A stretch of DNA of 10,812 nucleotides from Bacteroidetes bacterium 4572_112 (GTDB taxonomy: Bacteria > Bacteroidota > Bacteroidia > Bacteroidales > UBA1556). Positions 1-6,771 of this stretch are shown here, one piece after another (the stretch's first letter is position 1; each line of letters opens with the position of its first letter). The notes beneath the pieces are model-generated. The model ran no database searches. It had not been told where the DNA came from and worked only from the letters and a program-made list of their open reading frames with translations. Location of the stretch: assembly GCA_002254285.1 (NCBI GenBank), contig NIUZ01000058.1, positions 1 to 10,812 of the forward strand. The letters are read 5' to 3'. The translations under genes were made by a program, and so were the position numbers.

Positions 1-82
1 ATTATCAGTCATGATAATAGTAATGTAAAAGTGATTTCAAATTTAATGATCGCTGTTAGTGTATAACTATTCTGCTCAAATC

Positions 83-109
83 TTATTTTATTATTATCTA
101 ATAAAATAA
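83..109. repeat. AT-only inverted repeat next to the 111-144 palindrome
   Basis: Perfect 11-bp arms TTATTTTATTA (83-93) and TAATAAAATAA (99-109) with a 5-nt loop. It abuts the GC-richer palindrome at 111-144, so the two would fold as tandem hairpins. In AT-rich DNA a pure A/T dyad is weak evidence by itself; its role could be termination or none. Confidence 0.4.
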
Positions 110-110
110 A

Positions 111-144
111 TAGAAAGTATGAGGACAAAGTCCTCATACTTCTA
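111..144. repeat. Short-looped palindrome (REP-like hairpin)
   Basis: Perfect 12-bp arms AAGTATGAGGAC (115-126) and GTCCTCATACTT (130-141) enclose an AAA loop. TAG at 111-113 and CTA at 142-144 extend the stem past a single bulged A. Read on the minus strand it is followed by T-rich sequence (TCTATTTATTTTATT), so it may also stop transcripts that pass the fadE-proximal hairpin. Confidence 0.6.
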
Positions 145-238
145 TTTTGAACAAACACCGAGTAAATAGATTCACTCGATATGCCAACGTGACCCACAAC
201 AATCACGCGACATTGGCAGCAGAAGCTGCATTTAAACT

Positions 239-256
239 AAATACGCAAACGTATTT
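239..256 (-). terminator. Possible intrinsic terminator after fadE
   Basis: A hairpin with a 7-bp stem (AAATACG/CGTATTT) and a 4-nt loop lies 17 bp beyond the fadE stop on the minus strand. The following sequence is only moderately T-rich (AGTTTAAAT), so termination strength is uncertain. It is the first structure downstream of the operon; the stronger hairpins at 83-141 could act as back-up. Confidence 0.4.
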
Positions 257-273
257 ATAACATGGTATTAATT

Positions 274-2073
274 TTATAGAGTATATTTATTCTCTTCGAT
301 TAATGCATTAGCAATATTACGACGAGCTTTAACAACATTCACTGATTTTACTTTAGTGAATCGTTTCATTCCCATCAACATAGCTTTTTGCTCATCGCCT
401 TCAGCGAAAGAGTTAACAGCATCAACACCTATTTTATTAATTTTGTGAGCATAATCATACATAGTAACATCAAGAATATCTTTATAGATTTCCATTTTGT
501 TATCATCAAGTCTAGTACTCAATTTTTCTACACGTAATAATGTAGATTCTGCAGCATAAGTATACATAAGCATATCAGCAGCATTCATAAGAAGCTCTTG
601 CTCATTATTTATATCTTGCATATATTTCTGAAGTGCAGCACCTGCAACCATAAGAATTGATTTCTTCAATTTAATGATTAGTTGGTGATACTCCTCGAAG
701 TAATCCATACTTGCGCTTCCAAAATCAGGAATACCCATCAACTCTTCAGCAACAGCCATTGCTGGAGCCATAATATCAAGCTCACCTTTCATAGCACGCT
801 TAATAAGCTCACCAACAGTAACCAAACGATTAATCTCGTTAGTTCCTTCAAAAATACGGTTGATACGGCTATCACGATAAGCACGTTCTACTGCACTTTC
901 TGCAGAATAACCCATTCCACCATGAATTTGAACTGCTTCATCAACTACATAATCCAATACTTCAGAGCCAAATACCTTAGCAATAGAAGCTTCAATTCCA
1001 TACTGACGAAGACCTTCAACACTAGCTTTACCTTTATCCATTCCATCAGCTACATACTCATTTATTGCATCATCAATATTCTGCGAGATACGATAAGTTA
1101 GTGACTCACTTACGAATGTACGAATTGCCATTTCAGCAATTTTGAATTTTATAGCACCAAAGTTAGAAATTGGAGTTTTAAATTGCTTACGCTCGTTTGC
1201 ATAATTGATACTTATGTCAATGGTAGCTTTTGAAGCTCCAACAGTAGCACCAGATAACTTAATACGACCAAGGTTTAGGATATAAAGAGCAATTTTGAAA
1301 CCATCATTTTGTTTTCCAAGTAAATTCTCAGCAGGAACTTTTACGTCCTCAAAGAAAACCTGAACAGTAGAAGAACCTCTAATACCTAGTTTTTCCTCAT
1401 CAACACCGATAGTTACACCCTTGCTACGAGGATCAACTATAAATGCACTAAGGTTTTTGTCATCACCAATTTTAGCGAAAACGATTAGTAAATCAGCAAC
1501 ACCACCGTTGGTAATCCACATTTTTACACCATTAAGGTTATATTCAGATCCATCTTCGCTTAATATTGCACGAGATTTTCCGCTATTTGCATCAGAACCT
1601 GCATCAGGCTCAGTTAAACAATAAGCTCCAATAGTTTCGCCTGTTGCTAAACCTGGTAAATATTTTGCTTTTTGCTCTTCATTACCAAAATATAAGATTG
1701 GTAAAGTACCGATTCCTGTATGTGCTGAATATGCTACAGCAAAACCATAACCCTTACCCATTTCTTCAAGAGCAAGCATTGATGTAACAAAATTTTGATT
1801 GAAACCCATATGCTCCTCAGGAATAGAAATTCCCAAAAGACCTAAGTCACCAGCCTCTTTCATTAATTTTGCTAATAACTCACGGTCATGAGTATCTAGT
1901 TGATCAATATTTGGTATAACTCTGCTATCAGTAAAATCTTTACATGATTTAGCAATCATTCTTTGTTCTTCGTTAAATTCCTCTGGAATAAATACATCTG
2001 CCTGCAGCACCCTGTCCAGAACCAATACACATGGTAACCATACCATACTTCTTGTCTTGACGCTTAAGTTCAT
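274..2073 (-). CDS. fadE: Long acyl-CoA dehydrogenase (FadE-type), native N-terminus lost
   Basis: FAD-dependent acyl-CoA dehydrogenase catalysing the first beta-oxidation step (acyl-CoA to trans-2-enoyl-CoA, electrons passed to ETF). The core has the usual alpha/beta/alpha layout: YCLTEPDAGSD at 151-161 (middle domain, FAD/substrate loop), VQIHGGMGYS at 381-390 and FEGTNEINR at 408-416, whose Glu409 matches the family catalytic base. A C-terminal extension of about 170 residues (430-599) places it with the ~600-residue VLCAD/FadE-like group. Recognisable homology starts only at about residue 25 (ADVFIPEEFNEEQ). Relatives I recall carry about 20 further residues (a KGGEFLIKE-like stretch) before that point. 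Here residues 1-24 are simply thiolase DNA read in another frame. The open frame therefore overlaps fadA by 101 bp, and the true start is unclear: ATG at 2073, Met10, Met39, or coupled initiation. Function is confident; integrity of the 5' end is not. Confidence 0.9.
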   Translation of the reverse strand: MNLSVKTRSMVWLPCVLVLDRVLQADVFIPEEFNEEQRMIAKSCKDFTDSRVIPNIDQLDTHDRELLAKLMKEAGDLGLLGISIPEEHMGFNQNFVTSMLALEEMGKGYGFAVAYSAHTGIGTLPILYFGNEEQKAKYLPGLATGETIGAYCLTEPDAGSDANSGKSRAILSEDGSEYNLNGVKMWITNGGVADLLIVFAKIGDDKNLSAFIVDPRSKGVTIGVDEEKLGIRGSSTVQVFFEDVKVPAENLLGKQNDGFKIALYILNLGRIKLSGATVGASKATIDISINYANERKQFKTPISNFGAIKFKIAEMAIRTFVSESLTYRISQNIDDAINEYVADGMDKGKASVEGLRQYGIEASIAKVFGSEVLDYVVDEAVQIHGGMGYSAESAVERAYRDSRINRIFEGTNEINRLVTVGELIKRAMKGELDIMAPAMAVAEELMGIPDFGSASMDYFEEYHQLIIKLKKSILMVAGAALQKYMQDINNEQELLMNAADMLMYTYAAESTLLRVEKLSTRLDDNKMEIYKDILDVTMYDYAHKINKIGVDAVNSFAEGDEQKAMLMGMKRFTKVKSVNVVKARRNIANALIEENKYTL

Positions 2074-3154
2074 TCAGTAATTGAACAGTAAGTTTACCAC
2101 CTGTAGCACCTAGTGGGTGACCAAGTGCAATTGCACCACCGTTTACATTCACGATATCAGGATTAATTCCCAAATCGTTAATTACTGCAATACTTTGAGT
2201 TGCAAATGCCTCATTAAGTTCAATAAGGTCCATATCGTTAAGCTTCATTCCTGCATGCTTAAGCACTTTAGGAATTGCAGCTATAGGACCAACACCCATT
2301 TTATATGGCTCAACACCAGCTACTTGATAATCTACCAAGCGAGCAATAGGAGTTAAATCATAATCTTTAAGAGCTTGCTCCGATACAACTAATACAAAGG
2401 CAGCACCATCACTCATTTGTGATGAGTTACCAGCAGTAGAAATACCATCAGTAGCAAATGCAGGGCGAAGTTTTGATAAACTAGCAGCAGTTGTTCCTCT
2501 ACGAGGTCCTTCGTCAGTATCAAATATTTTTGTGCGAATTTTCATTTTGCCATCAGCATAATAATTCTCGGTAATATTTATAGGTACAATCTGATCCTTA
2601 AAATATCCATTATCAATAGCCTTAATAGCTTTATCAACAGAATGAGCAGCAAAATTATCTAGCTCTTCACGATTCTGCTTATACTCACGAGCAACCATTT
2701 CAGAGGTTAAGCCCATGCTTAGGTACCATTTAGGATTATTCTTTGCGATATCTGGATTAGGAACTTGTCTCCAACCACCCATTGATATCATTGACATAGA
2801 CTCTGCACCACCAGCAATGATGATATCAGCCATTCCGGCTTTAATCTTAGCAGTAGCAATTGCTATTGACTCAATACCACTAGCACAATATCTATTAACT
2901 GTTGATCCTGGCACTTCCACTGTGTCCATAGACATTAGCGAAAGCATACGTCCCATATTAAAACCACTTTCGGCTTCTGGGAATGCGTTTCCAACAACAA
3001 TATCATCAATCCTTTCTTTTTCTATCTGTGGAAAATCTTTCATCATATGACGAATTACTTGTGCAGCAATCTCATCAGGTCGAGTGAATTTCAAGGTTCC
3101 TCGAGGTGCTTTTCCTATTGCGGAGCGGTAACCCGCTACTATATATGCATTCAT
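1973..3154 (-). CDS. fadA: Acetyl-CoA C-acyltransferase (thiolase, FadA)
   Basis: Thiolase that cleaves 3-ketoacyl-CoA with CoA to give acetyl-CoA and a shortened acyl-CoA, the last step of the spiral. The 393 residues match the usual length of the family. The nucleophile is Cys90 in NRYCASG. NEAF at 314-317, His346 in GHPLGATG and Cys376 in MCIGSGQG supply the remaining active-site motifs. The start at 3154 gives the normal N-terminus (MNAYIVAGYRSAIGK), 53 bp after the fadN-like stop. The C-terminus is odd: after GQGAAG the family normally ends with a short hydrophobic strand (IFE-like), but here the frame reads RCIYSRGI and stops. Those eight residues come from the fadE reading frame shifted by one, as expected if a deletion fused the two genes. 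All catalytic residues remain, so activity may be kept, though the last beta-strand is altered. Confidence 0.95.
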   Translation of the reverse strand: MNAYIVAGYRSAIGKAPRGTLKFTRPDEIAAQVIRHMMKDFPQIEKERIDDIVVGNAFPEAESGFNMGRMLSLMSMDTVEVPGSTVNRYCASGIESIAIATAKIKAGMADIIIAGGAESMSMISMGGWRQVPNPDIAKNNPKWYLSMGLTSEMVAREYKQNREELDNFAAHSVDKAIKAIDNGYFKDQIVPINITENYYADGKMKIRTKIFDTDEGPRRGTTAASLSKLRPAFATDGISTAGNSSQMSDGAAFVLVVSEQALKDYDLTPIARLVDYQVAGVEPYKMGVGPIAAIPKVLKHAGMKLNDMDLIELNEAFATQSIAVINDLGINPDIVNVNGGAIALGHPLGATGGKLTVQLLNELKRQDKKYGMVTMCIGSGQGAAGRCIYSRGI

Positions 3155-3207
3155 ATTATTTCTTCTTTAGGTGTTAATTATTATTCTTAAAATCTATTTA
3201 TAAAAAA

Positions 3208-5610
3208 TTAGTTTCTAAGAATTTTGCCTTTCATTATGATTGATTGAATACGCTCAAGAGTTTTGCGTTTAGTACATAACTCAAGGAAAGCTTTACGCTC
3301 AAGATCCAATAGATATTGCTCCGAAACTTTTGTTAGTGGCACAGAAATTTCTCCACCGGCCATAACCCAACCAAGTTTTTCAGCAATAAGCTTATCGTGC
3401 TCACTCATATAATGTCCTTCGGTAAATCCGTCAGCACCAACATAAACAAGTCCCATAGCTTCATTTCCTAATATCTGAATATCAGTACGAGGAGCAGGTT
3501 GTGTATAACCTTTATCTGCCATTTGCAATGCAGCTTGCTTAGCATAAGCTAGTTGATGTGCACGTGACACAATCACCTCATCAATACCTTCGCGTAGGTA
3601 ACCAAGTTCAAAAGCTTCATAAGCTGAAGTACTAACCTTAGCTTGACCTATACTTAAATATCTATTTAAGAAAGCATTAGTTCTAATATCACCTGCCTTA
3701 AGCTCATCACTTAGGCGTAGTGCAAACTCTTTAGTTCCGCCGCCACCAGGGATAAGTCCAACACCAAATTCTACTAAGCCCATATAAGTTTCGGCATGCG
3801 CAATTACTTTATCGCTATGCATACAGATTTCGCATCCACCACCAAGTGCCATTCCGTGAGGTGCAGAAACAACAGGTATTGAAGAATAACGTAATCTCAT
3901 GGTAGTTTTTTGGAACCACTGAATAGCCATATCTAGGTCTTCCCACTCCTGCTCAATTGCAAGCATATAAATCATGCCCACATTTGCTCCTGCAGAAAAA
4001 TGCTCACCTTCGTTAGAAATAACCAAAGCTCTATAATCAGCCTCTGCCATATCCACAGCTTTATTCAAACCTAGCAATACACCTTCACCAATTGTATTCA
4101 TTTTTGTATGGAATTCTGCATTTAGAACACCATCACCCAAATCAATAATTGTTACATCATTATTTTCCCAAACTACGTTACCTTCACGTAAGTTTGCAAG
4201 AGATAATGTAGCTTCCTGACCAGGAATTACTTTATAATCTTTAGTTTCAATATCGTAATAGTATTTACGACCTTCAGCTACCTTATAGAAGCTATTAACT
4301 CCAGCAGCTAACATATCGTAAATCCACTGAGCAGGCTTTTTGCCAACTTCTTCCATTGCTTTAACAGTAGCTTCAACTCCTACTGCATCCCATGTTTGGA
4401 ATGGGCCAAGTTTCCAACCGAAACCAGCATTAAGAGCATCATCAACTTTATATATATCTTCAGTAATTTCAGGAATACGATTCGATACAAATTGGAATAA
4501 ACCATAGAAAGATTTACGATAGAAATCTCCAACTTTAGTATCGTCAGCCATAAATATAGCAACACGCTTACCTATATCATCAATACCTTTAGTTTTCTCA
4601 AAAACCTTGAACTTAGGCTTCTTATCTTCAGTATACTCTAATGTATCAAAATCAAGAGTATAGAATTTCTTTTTACCATCAACAACAGTCTTTTTGAAGA
4701 AACCTTGCTTGGTTTTAGAACCCAACCACTTATTCTCTAACATAGTATTTACATATGCAGGAATAGTGAAAGCGTCATTAGCTTCATCATTTGTTGTTTC
4801 CTTAATATTATTGGCAACATGCACCAATGTATCAAGTCCCACAAGGTCAGCAGTACGGAAAGTAGCAGATTTTGCACGTCCAATAAGTGGCCCAGTAAGT
4901 TTATCAATCTCAGTAATTGTTAAACCATATTCACCAACATTATTAAATAAGTCCATTATAGAGAATGTACCAATTCTGTTAGCAATAAATGCAGGAGTAT
5001 CTTTTGCCAATACAGCAGTCTTTCCTAAGAAACGACCAGCATAATCAGTCAAAAACTCAAGAACTTCTGCTTTGGTTTTTGTTGATGGAATAATTTCGAA
5101 AAGTTGTAAGTAACGTGGAGGATTGAAGAAGTGTGTACCACAGAAATGATCTTGGAAATCATCGCTTCTACCTTCAAGCATAGCTTCGATAGAAATACCT
5201 GAAGTGTTTGTTGTAATAAGACTGCCTTTTTTACGGAACTTCTCTACTTTTTCAAAAACAATCTTTTTAATATCAAGTCTTTCTATAACTACTTCAATAA
5301 TCCAGTCACAATCTTTAATAAGCTTCAAATCATCATCAAAATTACCTGTTGTAATTCTGCTAGCGAATGATTTCTTATAAATTGGACTTGGTTTAGACTT
5401 TAGCGCAGCAGCTAGAGCTTCGTTAACAATACGGTTTCTAAAAACCTTATCATTTATTGTTACGCCTTGCTTTTTTTCTCTGTCGTTTAGCTCATTTGGC
5501 ACAATATCAATCAGTAGAACTTCTACTCCAATATTAGCAAAATGACAAGCAATACCCGAACCCATCACTCCAGATCCTAATATTGCAACTTTTCTTATTT
5601 TGCGATTCAT
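3208..5610 (-). CDS. fadN: Fused 3-hydroxyacyl-CoA dehydrogenase / enoyl-CoA hydratase (FadN-type)
   Basis: Bifunctional enzyme for hydration of trans-2-enoyl-CoA and NAD-dependent oxidation of L-3-hydroxyacyl-CoA. The dehydrogenase half comes first: a Rossmann loop GSGVMGSGIACHFA at 12-25, then the catalytic His160 in GTHFFNPP, Glu172 in FEIIP and Asn211 in NRIGTF. Two dehydrogenase C-terminal regions follow (about 205-440). The crotonase half covers about 480-680, with the oxyanion-hole segment HFSAGANVG (537-545) and GGGCE near 590. Glu594 and Glu614 have the 20-residue spacing of the two catalytic glutamates of rat crotonase. This order is the reverse of E. coli FadB and matches Bacillus FadN (about 790 residues; here 800). 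It starts 21 bp after the marR stop, and fadA and fadE follow. The symbol is given by analogy of domain order and synteny. Confidence 0.94.
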   Translation of the reverse strand: MNRKIRKVAILGSGVMGSGIACHFANIGVEVLLIDIVPNELNDREKKQGVTINDKVFRNRIVNEALAAALKSKPSPIYKKSFASRITTGNFDDDLKLIKDCDWIIEVVIERLDIKKIVFEKVEKFRKKGSLITTNTSGISIEAMLEGRSDDFQDHFCGTHFFNPPRYLQLFEIIPSTKTKAEVLEFLTDYAGRFLGKTAVLAKDTPAFIANRIGTFSIMDLFNNVGEYGLTITEIDKLTGPLIGRAKSATFRTADLVGLDTLVHVANNIKETTNDEANDAFTIPAYVNTMLENKWLGSKTKQGFFKKTVVDGKKKFYTLDFDTLEYTEDKKPKFKVFEKTKGIDDIGKRVAIFMADDTKVGDFYRKSFYGLFQFVSNRIPEITEDIYKVDDALNAGFGWKLGPFQTWDAVGVEATVKAMEEVGKKPAQWIYDMLAAGVNSFYKVAEGRKYYYDIETKDYKVIPGQEATLSLANLREGNVVWENNDVTIIDLGDGVLNAEFHTKMNTIGEGVLLGLNKAVDMAEADYRALVISNEGEHFSAGANVGMIYMLAIEQEWEDLDMAIQWFQKTTMRLRYSSIPVVSAPHGMALGGGCEICMHSDKVIAHAETYMGLVEFGVGLIPGGGGTKEFALRLSDELKAGDIRTNAFLNRYLSIGQAKVSTSAYEAFELGYLREGIDEVIVSRAHQLAYAKQAALQMADKGYTQPAPRTDIQILGNEAMGLVYVGADGFTEGHYMSEHDKLIAEKLGWVMAGGEISVPLTKVSEQYLLDLERKAFLELCTKRKTLERIQSIIMKGKILRN

Positions 5611-5631
5611 AAATAATAGTTTTGTGTTTAT

Positions 5632-6078
5632 TTATATGTGTTTATTTTCTTGTTCAACTATTTTTTCAACCTCATTGGTTATGATTTTAGACACCTTAAT
5701 AAAAGCATCAAGCTCATCATCGCTAACCTGGTTCATGATTTTTTCATTGAAGCCAAGCACAGCAACTTTAGCTATCTTCCTGCGTGCTAGACCTTTTTCT
5801 GTTAAAAATAGTTTGGTAATTCTTTTATCGGTTGGGTCGCTTTGCTTATATATACAACCCTCTTTTTCCATATTATTAAGAAGACGAGTTAAACTCGATT
5901 TTTTCATCTCTAATTTCTCAGAAAGTTTTCCTGGCGAAATTCCCTCTTTTGCAATATAAACTAATACAAACCCAATGGTTTGTGTAACACCATATTCTGC
6001 GCCCATGTGGTTATACATGCGCTTAAGAGCCATGGATGATGCTTTTGTATAAAACTCTATTGTTTCGTTTAATTGCAT
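5632..6078 (-). CDS. MarR-family transcriptional regulator of the beta-oxidation operon
   Basis: Small winged-helix DNA-binding protein of 148 residues, the normal MarR size. Residues 30-50 form the first helices of the wHTH. The likely recognition helix is about 58-75 (MKKSSLTRLLNNMEKEG), and the wing is DPTDKRITKLFLTEKG at 81-96, with the Asp-x-Arg pair conserved in the family. The flanking N- and C-terminal helices would form the dimer interface. It is the first gene of the operon, with only 21 bp to the fadN-like gene, so it is probably co-transcribed with the enzymes. By analogy with other regulators of fatty-acid degradation, an acyl-CoA or fatty acid could be the ligand; nothing in the sequence proves this. 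Two palindromes upstream are candidate binding sites. The ATG at 6078 is the only start giving the standard N-terminal helix. Confidence 0.92.
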   Translation of the reverse strand: MQLNETIEFYTKASSMALKRMYNHMGAEYGVTQTIGFVLVYIAKEGISPGKLSEKLEMKKSSLTRLLNNMEKEGCIYKQSDPTDKRITKLFLTEKGLARRKIAKVAVLGFNEKIMNQVSDDELDAFIKVSKIITNEVEKIVEQENKHI

Positions 6079-6197
6079 TTTAAATAATATGAACTTGGTT
6101 AATACTAATTGTATCTGCCGTTATTTTGATTTGCAAACCTATTTATTGTGCTTTTTATTCTTCCTTAATATTGATTAAAATCAAATAGAAAGCACAT

Positions 6198-6217
6198 TTA
6201 GTATGCATGCGTACAAA
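6198..6217. promoter_or_regulatory. Putative MarR operator, start-proximal palindrome
   Basis: Imperfect palindrome with 16 of 20 bases symmetric; the core GTATGCATGCGTAC (6201-6214) has 12 of 14 symmetric. It overlaps the -7 element and the expected transcription start of the marR operon. Size and symmetry suit a MarR dimer. It shares the heptamer GTACGCA (read on the minus strand, 6214 to 6208) with the second palindrome. Confidence 0.5.
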
Positions 6218-6244
6218 ATTAAGAAAAAATAGTACGCACGCGAA
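6214..6244 (-). promoter_or_regulatory. Predicted promoter of the marR-fad operon (Bacteroidota type)
   Basis: On the minus strand, TAATTTTG (6221 to 6214) is an exact match to the Bacteroidota -7 form TAnnTTTG. Exactly 19 nt upstream lies TTCG (6244 to 6241), three of four bases of the -33 form TTTG. Transcription would begin near 6207 and leave a leader of roughly 130 nt before marR. The two palindromes overlap the -33 and the -7/start region respectively, which supports this being the working promoter. An exact TAGGTTTG nearer the gene lacks a -33 partner. Confidence 0.5.
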
Positions 6245-6248
6245 CTAT
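6229..6248. promoter_or_regulatory. Putative MarR operator, start-distal palindrome
   Basis: Second imperfect palindrome, 16 of 20 bases symmetric, core AGTACGCACGCGAACT (6231-6246). It contains GTACGCA at 6232-6238, as does the first site, and covers the predicted -33 element. Its centre is 31 bp from the centre of the first site, about three helical turns, so two dimers would sit on the same DNA face. Confidence 0.48.
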
Positions 6249-6574
6249 TATTGTAAAAATATTTTATTTATTTTTGATTAAGGGTGTATTTAATTGAATA
6301 TCTGTATTTTATAAAGTATTTTAAATAAATCAGTTAAGTAAATTAATGCAAAATACATGATAAAACAAGTAATTCATAGGAAGCATGATACTCTATTCTG
6401 AAAAAATAATGAATATATACGTATATAAGTCAATATACTTTTTGAAAATTATTTATTGAATTGTTCCTATATAAAGTGATAAAATTGACAACAAATGTTT
6501 TGTCACAATTTTTGTTTTATGCTTTATGCCTTCGCATAACAAAAATACCGCCAAAACCATAACATACATAATAC
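6249..6574. other. AT-rich noncoding stretch without a recognisable gene
   Basis: No convincing reading frame or RNA gene is visible. It contains a perfect 14-bp A/T-rich palindrome TATATACGTATATA (6414-6427), a bulged dyad around 6481-6512 (AAATTG..ACAA and TTGT..CAATTT) and a small hairpin TTATGC/GCATAA near 6522-6540. Two distant inverted copies of ATAGGAA/TTCCTAT (near 6376 and 6466) could pair over about 85 bp. None matches a riboswitch or small RNA that I know. Confidence 0.5.
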
Positions 6575-6604
6575 AATAGCCACGGGTTAATACCCGTGGC
6601 TATT
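6575..6604. repeat. Long perfect palindrome (REP-like hairpin)
   Basis: Perfect 13-bp arms AATAGCCACGGGT (6575-6587) and ACCCGTGGCTATT (6592-6604) with a TAAT loop, GC-rich in an AT-rich gap. A weaker CCC-TTCA-GGG hairpin follows directly (about 6615-6627). No clean T-tract follows on either strand, so it is a poor intrinsic terminator. It lies about 170 bp beyond the 6772 gene. It looks like a dispersed REP-type element; I recall similar hairpins near RAYT transposase genes, but none is present here. Confidence 0.6.
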
Positions 6605-6771
6605 ATTATTTGCCCCCCTTCAGGGTCGGTTTCTTTTACACTTCTATGAATTTACTATAATTTTCACATTCCAATGGATATAATAATTTAACCAATTCAA
6701 AGTCATTAAAATAATGATTGATTAATAAGAATTGAATATATCTAATACAATTAAAAATTAATAACTAAACA

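Noticed and set aside
83..144. Adjacent hairpins as a CRISPR or tandem repeat array
   Set aside because: The two units differ in sequence and there are no repeated spacers.
9..206. 65-codon open frame on the minus strand
   Set aside because: It runs through both hairpins at 83-144, has no family resemblance and shows the random composition of AT-rich spacer.
682..1101. 139-codon frame on the plus strand
   Set aside because: It is antisense to the well-supported fadE and has biased, low-complexity composition; it is a shadow of the real gene.
4694..5044. 116-codon plus-strand frame with hydrophobic content
   Set aside because: It is antisense to the dehydrogenase half of the fadN-like gene; apparent membrane segments come from complementing its codons.
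6134..6141. TAGGTTTG on the minus strand as the marR promoter
   Set aside because: It is an exact -7 match close to the gene, but the position 19 nt upstream has no TTTG-like sequence and the palindromes lie elsewhere. The 6214-6244 pair is better supported, though a second start is possible.
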